This document shows, one piece after another, positions 9,232 to 18,343 of a DNA stretch of 64,000 bases (positions are counted from its first letter, which is position 1; every line of letters starts with the position of its first letter). Both the position numbers and the translations under genes were made by a program. Source of the DNA: Alphaproteobacteria bacterium (GTDB lineage Bacteria > Pseudomonadota > Alphaproteobacteria > UBA8366); assembly GCA_021774335.1 (NCBI GenBank), contig JAJFJD010000056.1:86618-150617 (forward strand), given 5' to 3'. Below the pieces are notes generated by a model. That model was not told the DNA's origin. It was given only the letters and a program-made list of their open reading frames with translations, and ran no database searches.

Positions 9232-10896
9232 ATGACGCTTCTCGAAGTCAAAGACCTCCAAGTTGCCTACGGCAACCCGGCATCAGACGACCTCACGATG
9301 GCCGTCGACGGCGTCAGCTTCACGGTCAACAAGGGCGAAACGCTCGGCATCGTTGGAGAGAGCGGTTGTGGCAAATCCACCGTTGCCCGCGCGCTGATGG
9401 CTTACACCCGGCCGGGAGGCACGATCGTCGGCGGCGAAGTTCGGTTCAACGGCGAAGACATTCTGCAATTCGACGATGAGAAGATCCGCGAAATGCGGGG
9501 CAGCCGCATCGCCATGGTTCCGCAGGATCCCCTGACATCGTTGACCTACCATATGAAAGTCGGCGACCAGATCGACGAAATCCTACGCATCCACCAGAAA
9601 CTCGATGCCGCGCAGGCGCGCGTTCATACCCTCAAACTGTTCGAGGGCACCAATCTTCCGACACCGGAGAAAATTTACGGCCGTTTCCCGCATGAGAACT
9701 CCGGCGGGCAACGCCAGCGCATCGTGATCGCCGGCGCATTGGCCTGCGAACCGGATCTATTGATTCTGGACGAACCGACCACCGCGCTCGATACCACGAC
9801 CGAGATGCAGGTTCTCAAGCTGGTCAAGGAATTGCGCGACCGGTTGGGCACCGCCCTCGTCTACATCACCCACGACCTGACGCTGACCGACTACATGTGC
9901 GAGAAGGTTCTGGTCATGCTCGACGGTAAGGTGGTGGAACGTGGCGAGGCGTCGCGTGTGTTTTCGGCGCCGCAGACCGACTACGGAAAGATGCTTGCGG
10001 CGGCAATTCCCCGCGTGGATGCGAAGGTTGCCGCGCCCGCCCCCAAAAGCGCGACGGCCAAACCGCTGCTGACGGCGAAAGACCTCTCGTTCCGGTATGC
10101 GCAGAGATGGTCGGTCGACGCGTTGTTTAACCCGCAGCAGGAAGCCCTTGCCGTTGATGACGTGACCTTTCAGGTAAATCATGGCGACGCGCTCGGCCTT
10201 GTCGGGGAGTCGGGAAGCGGAAAGTCGACCATAGCGAATATCGTAGCCGGTCTGCTCGCACCGACCTCCGGCTCGGTCACGTTCGACGGCAATCCGATCA
10301 ACATGATCGATAAGCACCGTTCGGCGGACCTGCGGCGTCGAATTCAGCTTGTGTTCCAGGATCCGCTTTCATCCCTGAATCCTCGGCGCCGGGTTGAATC
10401 CATCCTGACCCGCCCACAGGAAATATTTTTCGGTGTAAAAGGAAAGCCCGCTCGGGATAAAGCGGTCGAGCTCCTGGAAGACATGGAGCTGTCGGCCGAC
10501 CTTTTGAGGCGCTTTCCGCGTCAATTGTCCGGCGGACAGCAGCAGCGCGTTGCCATCGCCCGTGCCTTCGCCGCCGAACCTGACCTTCTTCTCTGCGATG
10601 AGATTACGTCGGCGTTGGACGTATCCGTACAAGCCCATGTCCTGAAGCTTCTCCAGGGCATACAGAAAAAATCCGGAGCGGCATGCCTGTTCATCAGTCA
10701 CGATCTCGGCGTCATCAAGCAGATCGCGGACGAGACGGTGGTTATGAAGGACGGAAAGGTTGTGGAAACCGGCCCGACCCACAGAATATTCGACAACCCG
10801 TCACACGATTATACCCGCCTGCTGTTGGCCGCCGCATCGCGCCGTGAAGATTACGCAGAGTTAACGGGATCACATTCGTCACCGGGGGCGCCATGA
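9232..10896 (+). CDS. Fused DppD-DppF ABC ATPase
   Basis: A 554-residue protein carrying two complete ATPase domains. The N-terminal half has Walker A GESGCGKST, signature NSGGQRQR and Walker B LLILDEPTTALD. The C-terminal half has GESGSGKST, LSGGQQQR and LLLCDEITSALD. In the archetypal Dpp/Opp systems these are two proteins; here one chain energises the importer. The last four bases (ATGA) overlap the start of the metallophosphoesterase gene. The second Walker B has Asp-Glu-Ile rather than the usual Asp-Glu-Pro, which keeps the catalytic Glu. Confidence 0.9.
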   Translation: MTLLEVKDLQVAYGNPASDDLTMAVDGVSFTVNKGETLGIVGESGCGKSTVARALMAYTRPGGTIVGGEVRFNGEDILQFDDEKIREMRGSRIAMVPQDPLTSLTYHMKVGDQIDEILRIHQKLDAAQARVHTLKLFEGTNLPTPEKIYGRFPHENSGGQRQRIVIAGALACEPDLLILDEPTTALDTTTEMQVLKLVKELRDRLGTALVYITHDLTLTDYMCEKVLVMLDGKVVERGEASRVFSAPQTDYGKMLAAAIPRVDAKVAAPAPKSATAKPLLTAKDLSFRYAQRWSVDALFNPQQEALAVDDVTFQVNHGDALGLVGESGSGKSTIANIVAGLLAPTSGSVTFDGNPINMIDKHRSADLRRRIQLVFQDPLSSLNPRRRVESILTRPQEIFFGVKGKPARDKAVELLEDMELSADLLRRFPRQLSGGQQQRVAIARAFAAEPDLLLCDEITSALDVSVQAHVLKLLQGIQKKSGAACLFISHDLGVIKQIADETVVMKDGKVVETGPTHRIFDNPSHDYTRLLLAAASRREDYAELTGSHSSPGAP

Positions 10897-11714
10897 AGTT
10901 CATCCATTTTACCGATACTCACCTCGTGCCGCGCGGCGAGATGCTGCATGGCTTGAACCCCTGCGAGCGTCTCGAAGCCTGCATCGACGACATCAACCGC
11001 AACCATGCCGATGCCGAGCTATGCGTCCTCACCGGTGATCTTGCGCATGTCGCACAGCCGAAAGCGTATGAGGACCTGAAATACTGTCTCGCGAAATTGC
11101 GCGTTCCGATCCATTTGCTGGTGGGCAACCATGACCATCGTGACCGCCTGTTGACGGAGTTTCCGGATTTGCCGCTGGATTCGAACGGCTTTCTGCAGAC
11201 AGGGGTCGATACCAGCGCCGGTCACTTCCTATTGCTGGATACCGTCGAACAGGGAAAGGGTTGGGGTAGTTATTGCGACGATCGACTCGCCTGGTTGCGG
11301 CAGGCACTAGACGGCTCTCGGGACAAGCCGGTTTACTTGTTCATGCACCATCCGCCCTTCGACATCGGTATCCCGTCCATCGACCGTATCGGACTTGGTG
11401 GCGACGGAAACCGGATCGGCGATGTCGTTTCGGAGTACGACAACATTCGTCATCTCTTTTTCGGCCATGTGCATCGGCCGATCGCCGGCAGTTGGTTGGG
11501 AATTCCGTTCACGACGTTGCGGGCTACCAATCACCAAACCCCGTTGGATTTTGATTCCGTCGAGGTGGTGCCGAAGAGTCATGAACAGCCCGCCTATGCC
11601 GTGGTGTTCCTGGACCAGCAGCAAACCACCGTGCATTTCCATGATTTCCTGGATACCTATCGAGTGCCATACGACAAGAAGAGCGAGGGTCGGCCGGACT
11701 GGAATCCCGCCTGA
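10893..11714 (+). CDS. Metallophosphoesterase, CpdA-like cyclic/glycero-phosphodiesterase class
   Basis: A 273-residue calcineurin-like phosphoesterase with all metal motifs in order: D8-x-H10 (FTDTHL), GD in VLTGDLAH, GNHDHRD, HHPP and GHVHR. The class III phosphodiesterases with this pattern hydrolyse cAMP or glycerophosphodiesters. No signal peptide is seen, so it is cytoplasmic. The ATGA overlap with the ABC ATPase gene means it is made with the importer, suggesting it hydrolyses an imported phosphodiester. Confidence 0.8.
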   Translation: MKFIHFTDTHLVPRGEMLHGLNPCERLEACIDDINRNHADAELCVLTGDLAHVAQPKAYEDLKYCLAKLRVPIHLLVGNHDHRDRLLTEFPDLPLDSNGFLQTGVDTSAGHFLLLDTVEQGKGWGSYCDDRLAWLRQALDGSRDKPVYLFMHHPPFDIGIPSIDRIGLGGDGNRIGDVVSEYDNIRHLFFGHVHRPIAGSWLGIPFTTLRATNHQTPLDFDSVEVVPKSHEQPAYAVVFLDQQQTTVHFHDFLDTYRVPYDKKSEGRPDWNPA

Positions 11715-11760
11715 ACGCCGCCCAAGATTACTCCTGCCCCGTTGCGGCCGAAGACTTCGG

Positions 11761-12624
11761 TTAACGCGCCCGGTCGGCAATCGTGAAAAACGCGGCGACG
11801 AGATGCTCGTTCCTGCGCTCCTTTAGACACGCAAGGTAACGGTTGAGACGGACGTTCACGTCCGTGAAGGGAAGAACTTTGAGGCGTGGGTCGGCCGGCA
11901 GCGAGCGCTCGCCATAGACGCCGATCCCATGCCCCTCGGCAACGGCTTCACGGATCGCCTCTCCACTTTCAATTTCGAGCCCCATGGTTGGAGAAATGCC
12001 GGCATCGACGGCTGCGGCTTCGAAGGCGCGGCGTGTGTTCGATCCGACCTCCCGGAGCACCATGGGCTGACCGTCCAGTTCACTCAGACTAATTCCCGTA
12101 CGCTGTGCCCACGGGTGACGCTTACTGACAAATGCCACGAGGGCGTGGCTGTCATGGATGTGAGTGAAAAGACGATGATCCGGTTCATGATCCGACAAAA
12201 TCCCGACATCCGATTCATAGCCCAGGAGGCTTTTCAGCGTCGTCACCGAGTTACCTGCCGCGACCGATACTTTGACTTGCGGGTATTGTTTCCGAAAGGC
12301 AGTCAGAATCTCGACGATGAAGAACGGCAACACGGACGACACCCGGAGGTGTCCGGCCCCGTAGTCCGCCGCGGCGCGTAAAAACTTATCCGTTTCATCG
12401 GCAATGCCAAAGAAGCGTTGCGTAATCTCATACAGCGATCTTCCGACGGTCGTGAGCCTGACTTGGCGCTGCGATCGATTGAATAATTCGATTGCGTAGG
12501 TCGCTTCCAAATCGCGAACCTGTTCGGTCACGGTCGGCTGGGACACATTCAGGTACCTGGCCGCACTCGTGAAGCTTCCTGCCTGAGCCACCGCGTGGAA
12601 CGAGCGCAGTTGTGTATATTTCAT
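11761..12624 (-). CDS. LysR-type transcriptional regulator
   Basis: A 287-residue regulator. Residues 1-60 form the winged helix-turn-helix (FHAVAQAGSFTSAARYLNVSQPTVTEQVRDLE), and the rest is a periplasmic-binding-like effector domain. It is divergent from the tctB gene, and a strong AT-rich inverted repeat lies in the shared promoter region, so it probably controls the Tct transporter genes and itself. The ligand is likely a carboxylate carried by the transporter (inference). Confidence 0.9.
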   Translation of the reverse strand: MKYTQLRSFHAVAQAGSFTSAARYLNVSQPTVTEQVRDLEATYAIELFNRSQRQVRLTTVGRSLYEITQRFFGIADETDKFLRAAADYGAGHLRVSSVLPFFIVEILTAFRKQYPQVKVSVAAGNSVTTLKSLLGYESDVGILSDHEPDHRLFTHIHDSHALVAFVSKRHPWAQRTGISLSELDGQPMVLREVGSNTRRAFEAAAVDAGISPTMGLEIESGEAIREAVAEGHGIGVYGERSLPADPRLKVLPFTDVNVRLNRYLACLKERRNEHLVAAFFTIADRAR

Positions 12625-12628
12625 CGTA

Positions 12629-12669
12629 TTTTCCTATGAAAGATATAGAAAAAATATATTTTTCCTATA
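12629..12669. promoter_or_regulatory. Candidate LysR operator
   Basis: TATAGAAAAAA (12644-12654) and TTTTTCCTATA (12659-12669) form an inverted repeat with ten of eleven matching positions and a four-base centre. A further half-site TTTTCCTAT lies at 12629-12637. The site sits between the divergent LysR gene and tctB, immediately upstream of the regulator start, as expected for an autoregulatory and activating LysR site. Confidence 0.55.
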
Positions 12670-12744
12670 ATGCATTTTAAACCAACATGGAATCAACGGC
12701 CTCGTTAGAAGGTCCAGGGGGTATAATTTGGGAGGCGACGTTCT

Positions 12745-13404
12745 GTGTCGCTCGACGGCGTTAAAAACGACCGATCATCGATCCCCGGCAGCACGGGGCA
12801 GCAATCGATTCCCGAACCACCCTCCCCAATCGAACTGGAAACGCCCACTCATCGCGGCGATGTCATTGCGGCGGCGCTCTGCCTGAGCGCGGGTTTGCTG
12901 GGGTACTTCGTCGTCGTTCCCAATGCCGTGTATGTGCCATTAAAATTCGCGGGCACCGTCAACTCGCCGGCATTTCTGCCGAACGCCTTATTCATTTTGC
13001 TAGCGGGACTGGGCGCCCTCTATCTGGCGCAAAGTCTTATCGCCTATTTACGCGAAGAGCGTCAGGGTCGGGCCCGGTTTTCCGACTGGACATTGGCCGG
13101 CGGGACGGCGCTGATTTGCGTCGGGTATATCGGCGCGATCTATCTTGTTGGTTTGACCCTGGGGTCGGCGCTGTGCGTCGCCGTGACAATCTACTATTTC
13201 GGCGAGCGCCGTCTGTGGGTGATCGGCGGCATCGCCGTCGTTCTCCCGGCACTGCTGCTGTATTTTTTCGTCAAGATCGCCAACATCCTGCTTCCGACCA
13301 ACGCACTTGGAATTTTGGATTGGATTGAGTCGTCGCGCACGCCCGACGGCGTAGTGGATGTGGCGCTGCTCGCAGCACCGCTAGTCGGATGGGGGGTCGC
13401 ATGA
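12745..13404 (+). CDS. tctB: Tripartite tricarboxylate transporter small membrane subunit, TctB
   Basis: A 219-residue membrane protein with an N-terminal cytosolic tail and four to five helices, matching TctB. It starts with GTG, preceded by GGGAGG at about 15 bases. TctB pairs with TctA to use an ion gradient for carboxylate uptake. Its last codons overlap the tctA start (ATGA). Confidence 0.82.
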   Translation: MSLDGVKNDRSSIPGSTGQQSIPEPPSPIELETPTHRGDVIAAALCLSAGLLGYFVVVPNAVYVPLKFAGTVNSPAFLPNALFILLAGLGALYLAQSLIAYLREERQGRARFSDWTLAGGTALICVGYIGAIYLVGLTLGSALCVAVTIYYFGERRLWVIGGIAVVLPALLLYFFVKIANILLPTNALGILDWIESSRTPDGVVDVALLAAPLVGWGVA

Positions 13405-14912
13405 TCGACTTCGACGCCCTCGTTCAAAGCTTTTTGTTGATCCTGCGTTGGGACGTCATCGCATCGTGTTTTGCTGGTGTCGTCTGGGGAATGTTCGTCG
13501 GCGTGACGCCCGGACTGACCGGAATCATGGCGGTCGTCATTGCGCTGCCGCTGACGTTCTTCATGGACCCGCAAACCGCTATCGCCCTATTGCTCGGGAT
13601 TTATGTCACGGCCATTTACGGCGGCTCCGTGACAGCGATCATGATCGCCACCCCGGGCACACCCAACGCCGCCGCGACCGTGCTCGACGGATACCCTTTG
13701 GCGAAAAAAGGCAAAGCCCGGCTCGCGCTTGAGATGGCGCTCTACGCATCCTTCACGGCTGGCATTCTGTCCACCGTCGTGGCCTTAGTGATTTTCCCGA
13801 TCGTCGCAACCTTCGCCCTCGAATTTGGGGCTCCCGAGGTCTTTGCGGTGATTCTCTTCTCGATAACCATCATCGCGGGCGTGTCCGGGGAATCGCTGTT
13901 GAAAGGATTGATCGCCGCGATTTTCGGCTTTCTGGTCGCGACGATTGGCCAGGATCCGATCCACGGTTCCAGCCGTTTCACGTTCGGCGTCCACGACTTT
14001 CAGGCGGGAATGCATATCCTCACCTTGCTGGTGGGCCTGTTCACGATTCCCGAAATCATTGTTCGCGGTGTAGAAGCCTATAAGTCTCGGGAGACGGTCT
14101 CGGTCGGCGAGATGGGGCCGAGCATGAGCTTCCGCCAATATCTCAGTTACTGGCCGACCTACCTCAGATCCAGCGCCGGCGGGTCCCTCCTCGGCGCCCT
14201 TCCCGGCCTCGGCGGAAGCCCCGCGGCTTTCCTCGGATACTTTTTGGCGCAACGATTCTCGAAAACCCCGGAAGAATTCGGCAACGGCTCGCTTGAGGGG
14301 GTTGCCGGAGCCGAAGCCGGCAACAATGCCGTCTGCGGGCCCGCCCTGGTGCCGATGATGAGTCTTGGTATTCCCGGCGACACCACAACAGCCGTATTGA
14401 TGGGCGCGCTTGTCATCCACGGCCTGAACCCCGGGCCGCTATTGTTCGAATCGGCGCCCGACTTTGTCTACAGCGTGTTCTTATTGCTCTTCGTCAGCCT
14501 GGTTTTTCTCCTCTTCGTTGGATCCGGCGTTATCCGCATGGCCAAGTGGGTGGTTCGTATGCCCACTCAAATCTTGTTCCCTGTGGTGTTGATCCTGGCC
14601 ACCTACGGCACCTACGCGGTGCGCGGCACGATGGTTGACGTAGTATCGATGTTTGGCGTGGGCTTCCTGGGCTTCTTACTACGAATTCAAAAAATCCCAG
14701 CCGCCCCTTTCGCCATCGCCTTCATTCTCGGGCCGTTATTCGAGAATGAGCTTCGCAAGGCGCTGATAATTTCCGGCGGATCCTTAGACATATTCGTCAG
14801 CAGTACGATTTCCGTCAGCTTCCTCGCTCTCGCCGTCTTGAGTGCGGGCGCCTCAATTTTTGTTCACTGGCGGCTCAAGGGGACGAAGGCCGCAAAGATC
14901 ATCACCGACTAA
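13401..14912 (+). CDS. tctA: Tripartite tricarboxylate transporter large membrane subunit, TctA
   Basis: A 503-residue polytopic protein with the TctA hallmarks GVVWGMFVGVTPGLTGIMAV near the N-terminus, YGGSVTAIMIATPGTPNAAA, and a mirrored second half (GALPGLGGSPAAFLGYFLAQ, SLGIPGDTTTAVLMGALV). The ATG at 13401 overlaps the tctB stop as ATGA and is preferred over the ATG at 13389. It forms the translocation channel. Confidence 0.92.
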   Translation: MIDFDALVQSFLLILRWDVIASCFAGVVWGMFVGVTPGLTGIMAVVIALPLTFFMDPQTAIALLLGIYVTAIYGGSVTAIMIATPGTPNAAATVLDGYPLAKKGKARLALEMALYASFTAGILSTVVALVIFPIVATFALEFGAPEVFAVILFSITIIAGVSGESLLKGLIAAIFGFLVATIGQDPIHGSSRFTFGVHDFQAGMHILTLLVGLFTIPEIIVRGVEAYKSRETVSVGEMGPSMSFRQYLSYWPTYLRSSAGGSLLGALPGLGGSPAAFLGYFLAQRFSKTPEEFGNGSLEGVAGAEAGNNAVCGPALVPMMSLGIPGDTTTAVLMGALVIHGLNPGPLLFESAPDFVYSVFLLLFVSLVFLLFVGSGVIRMAKWVVRMPTQILFPVVLILATYGTYAVRGTMVDVVSMFGVGFLGFLLRIQKIPAAPFAIAFILGPLFENELRKALIISGGSLDIFVSSTISVSFLALAVLSAGASIFVHWRLKGTKAAKIITD

Positions 14913-14975
14913 AAGGTAAAGACACCATTCGTCCCAAAAAATCGAAACCCGCAAAATTCGATAACGGAGGAGACC

Positions 14976-15965
14976 ATGAAAAACCAACGACCAAGAGGAC
15001 TTTTAACCGCCGCCGTTTTGGCCGCCAGCGCATTCGCGTTTGCCCCGGCGATGGCCGGAGAATATCCCGACAAGCCGATCAAGCTGGTCGTCGCCTCAGG
15101 GGCCGGCGGCTCGACAGACACCGCGGCCCGGATCATGGCGATCAATATCCAAGATCATCTCGGGCAACCCATCATCGTCGTCAACAAGAAGGGCGCATCG
15201 GGCGGCATCGGCATCAACTTCGCATTAAAGGCGAAGCCGGACGGCTATATACTGATGGAAGGCATGATCGGCGGTCACGTCCTGCATCCGGCGATGAACA
15301 CCTCGACCGGGTATACGCCGGCGGACTACACGCCAATCGCGATGACGCAGATGAATCCCAATGTGCTGGTCGTCAAAGCGGACTCTCCCTACAAGAGCCT
15401 CAAAGACTTGCTTGGCGCCATCAAAGCCAAGCCGGGCAAACTGAAATTCTCCCATGCCGGCGCCGGCAGCATCCACTTTTTCGGCATTCATCTTTTACTG
15501 CAAAAGGCAAAGCTGGGTAACGATTCCGCCGTGGCCGTTCCCTATAAAGGCGGAAAGAGATCCATGGCTGCGCTCCTTCGCGGGGAGGCCGATTTCCATC
15601 AAACCAACCTTGTCTCCGCGATCGATTTCATCAAGGCCGGTAAGGTACGGGCCCTGGCGGTAACCACGAAAAAACGCCTCAAAGGGTTCCCCAACGTCCC
15701 CACCTACGCCGAGCAAGGATATCCGGAAGTGGATATTTTCGGCTGGCGCGGCGTGATCGGACCAAAAAATCTGCCGAAACCGATCGTCGATAAATGGGCC
15801 AAGGCGGTCCAGGACACCATGAAGCGCAAGGGCTGGAAGAAAATGGTCAAGGCCGTCGGTGACGTGCCGCGCTACATGGGACCGGAAGAATTCACAAAGC
15901 ACATCGATAGCGACTTCAAGCGGTATCGCAAGATGGCCACGGATCTAGGAATCCTGGTCAAATAG
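14976..15965 (+). CDS. tctC: Tripartite tricarboxylate transporter substrate-binding protein, TctC
   Basis: A 329-residue periplasmic protein. Residues 1-27 form a signal peptide ending AMA-G, followed by the family opening YPDKPIKLVVASGAGGSTDTAAR. It captures a carboxylate and delivers it to TctA/TctB. GGAGGAG precedes the ATG. The binding-protein gene lies last, unlike many tct operons in which tctC comes first. Confidence 0.9.
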   Translation: MKNQRPRGLLTAAVLAASAFAFAPAMAGEYPDKPIKLVVASGAGGSTDTAARIMAINIQDHLGQPIIVVNKKGASGGIGINFALKAKPDGYILMEGMIGGHVLHPAMNTSTGYTPADYTPIAMTQMNPNVLVVKADSPYKSLKDLLGAIKAKPGKLKFSHAGAGSIHFFGIHLLLQKAKLGNDSAVAVPYKGGKRSMAALLRGEADFHQTNLVSAIDFIKAGKVRALAVTTKKRLKGFPNVPTYAEQGYPEVDIFGWRGVIGPKNLPKPIVDKWAKAVQDTMKRKGWKKMVKAVGDVPRYMGPEEFTKHIDSDFKRYRKMATDLGILVK

Positions 15966-15979
15966 CGGCGATTCCCCGG

Positions 15980-16040
15980 CGGGCGCCCCGGTGGGGTGCC
16001 CGGTTATCTGACACTATCCGACGGCCTTCGGGCCGGTCGG
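15980..16040 (+). other. Tandem hairpins after tctC
   Basis: Hairpin one is 15980-16002, a ten-base stem with one G-U pair (CGGGCGCCCC/GGGGTGCCCG) and a three-base loop. Hairpin two is 16018-16040, with a stable TTCG tetraloop closed by CGGCC/GGCCG and flanking paired bases. Neither is followed by a T run. They may stabilise the tct mRNA 3' end or act as a partial terminator before the DUF3604 gene. Confidence 0.5.
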
Positions 16041-16119
16041 GTGGTGCCGGGCCGTTTGTCGATCTTCACGCCTGTTTGAACTATGCAGAATTGCGCCAAC
16101 CCGAGCGGAACCGAGCACC

Positions 16120-18330
16120 ATGGGTAAAATCACCGAACGAAACACCGATGAAACGACTGCAAAATCGTGGGGCTCAGTGGCCATATCGCCGACCACCGAT
16201 GTCGTTGTGGGAAGTTTTTCGACCTGGACCCTCACCTTCACGGTCGGTGCCTATGCCATGGATGTGGGCGGCGGCCTGAAGATCGGGACGCGCCGACAGG
16301 CCGATTTCGGGCAACCACAATTCGACGATCCTGCGGCGGACAATTTTGCGTCCGTTACGTGCTCCCGCGAGGGCGCGCATTTCGAGACCTTTTTCGATCA
16401 TCGCGGCCACAAGCGGCCCTTCAATGCGGTTGCGGTTGTCAGGCTCGCCGGTGGCCCGCTCTATCCAGGAGACACCATCACGGTCGTCCTCGGCGATACG
16501 TCCGGCGGTTCGCGGGGGCTCGCGGTCCAGTCTTTCCCGGAGAGCGCCAGCGACTTCGCCGTGTTCATGGACCCTCTTAGTTCGGGCGAATACAAACGCG
16601 TTTACTGTTCGACACCCAACTTTCGAATTCTCAGCGGTCCGTCGGAGTATTTTACCGTCGTAACGCCAACGATCGTCGAAGATGGCGTACCGTTTCGGGT
16701 TCAGGTTCGCGGCAACGACAAATTCGGTAACCCGACGCCGATCGGCGCGCCAGGCCTTACCCTTGATGCCGATCCGCCTGTCGATCTGTCCCTTTCAGTG
16801 AAGGATGGGCGGGCTTCGTGGATCGAAGGCGTTGTCCTAACCGGCACAGACGTGCGGCGGCTCAAACTCATGGACGGCGACACGACCGTCGCTGTATCCA
16901 ATCCGATCGTCGTTCGCGACCGGGTAGACGAGATTATTTGTTGGGGCGACACCCAGGCGCAAACGGCGTCGACGGTCGGGGTTGGGACGCCCGATGAGTA
17001 TTTCGCCTATGCGCGCGATCTGGCTGCGATCGATTTCACGACGCATCAGGGCAATGACTTCATCCTCTCGGACGCCGACTTGGAGGAAGTTCGCCAGGCC
17101 GCCAAGAAGCACAATGAGCCAGGCCGGTTCGCGGCCTTCTTCGGTTGGGAATGGTCCGGCCCGACCGGAACCGGCGGCGACCGTAATGTGCTGTTCCTGG
17201 ATGACGAAGGCCCCATTTACAGAAGCAGCCATTGGCAGTTATGGCCCGAGGAAATCGGCGAGAATGCATCCGGTACGGAATGCGTTCACGCCAACGACCT
17301 GCAGGCGAAAATCCGAGAGTACATCGCGGAAACCGGCCGCAAGGTGATCATGGTTCCGCATATCGGCGGCCGGCGCTCGGATTTCGAGGCCCAGGACCCT
17401 GAACTCGAGCCGATCTTCGAGATTTGTTCCAATCACGGCGTATTCGAATGGCGGCTGCACGAGTTTTTGGCGGCGGGCGTGCGGGTCGGTATCGTCGGCG
17501 CCAGTGACGACCATACCTGCCGGCCGGGCTTGGCCTATCCATCGACGCCGGAAATGACGGTTCTGGGTGGGTTGGGCGCCATCTATTGTCGCGCTCTCAG
17601 CCGCGAGGGAATTTACGATGGGATGATGGCGCGGCACTGCTACGGCACGACAGGCGCGCGCATGTATCTCAACGTCACGGCGGACGACCATGTCATGGGC
17701 GATGTCGGCGCGGCAACCGGGCCGGTACGGATCGCCGGCGTGGTTCACGGGACCGCGCCGATCGACTCAATCAGCCTGTTCAATCGTAGCGTCGAAGTGA
17801 AGCGCTTCCAGCCCAATGCGGCGGCACGCAATCCGAACCGGATCAAGATCATCTGGTCCGGCGCAACCCATCAGGACCGTGGAAGGTTCATGAAATGGGA
17901 CGGTGGGCTGCAGTTCGCGAACGGCCGCATCGAGGCCGCGTCGCCGCTGAATATCTACACGGCGAAATACGGTATCGACGACTGGGGAGAGGATCACGTG
18001 CGATGGCGCTCGGTCACGTCCGGGCAGGAGGAAGGCGTCCTGATCGATGTCGATGCCCCCGATGATGCGGTTGTTACGTTCAAGGCGGGTCCTGCGGACC
18101 TGACCTTTACCGTAGGCGACGTCCGGTCCCGCGACCTTCGTTGGGATTTGGGCGGCCTGGACCAATGCGTCACGGCCTCCACGCTGCACACGGAAGAAGG
18201 AACCTACGACGCCGAATTCGAATTCACCGATGATGATATTGGCGATGGCGAAGGCGCCTACTGGGTCCGCGTCGTGCAGACGGATTTCCATCGCGCCTGG
18301 AGCAGCCCGATTTACATAGAACCCAAATGA
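16120..18330 (+). CDS. DUF3604-type protein, PHP-like metal site, with beta-rich N- and C-terminal regions
   Basis: A 736-residue protein without an obvious signal peptide. Residues ~270-530 hold the DUF3604/PHP-like core: WGDTQAQTA, DFTTHQGNDFILSD, FFGWEWSG, VPHIGGRR and VGASDDHTCRPG, whose Asp and His residues could bind metals. The flanking ~260 N-terminal and ~200 C-terminal residues look beta-rich. The function of the family is not established; a metal-dependent hydrolase role is plausible. It is 13 bases upstream of a sulfatase, so the two probably act on the same class of compound, perhaps one imported by the Tct system. Confidence 0.7.
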   Translation: MGKITERNTDETTAKSWGSVAISPTTDVVVGSFSTWTLTFTVGAYAMDVGGGLKIGTRRQADFGQPQFDDPAADNFASVTCSREGAHFETFFDHRGHKRPFNAVAVVRLAGGPLYPGDTITVVLGDTSGGSRGLAVQSFPESASDFAVFMDPLSSGEYKRVYCSTPNFRILSGPSEYFTVVTPTIVEDGVPFRVQVRGNDKFGNPTPIGAPGLTLDADPPVDLSLSVKDGRASWIEGVVLTGTDVRRLKLMDGDTTVAVSNPIVVRDRVDEIICWGDTQAQTASTVGVGTPDEYFAYARDLAAIDFTTHQGNDFILSDADLEEVRQAAKKHNEPGRFAAFFGWEWSGPTGTGGDRNVLFLDDEGPIYRSSHWQLWPEEIGENASGTECVHANDLQAKIREYIAETGRKVIMVPHIGGRRSDFEAQDPELEPIFEICSNHGVFEWRLHEFLAAGVRVGIVGASDDHTCRPGLAYPSTPEMTVLGGLGAIYCRALSREGIYDGMMARHCYGTTGARMYLNVTADDHVMGDVGAATGPVRIAGVVHGTAPIDSISLFNRSVEVKRFQPNAAARNPNRIKIIWSGATHQDRGRFMKWDGGLQFANGRIEAASPLNIYTAKYGIDDWGEDHVRWRSVTSGQEEGVLIDVDAPDDAVVTFKAGPADLTFTVGDVRSRDLRWDLGGLDQCVTASTLHTEEGTYDAEFEFTDDDIGDGEGAYWVRVVQTDFHRAWSSPIYIEPK

Positions 18331-18343
18331 CAGGATTTTCACG

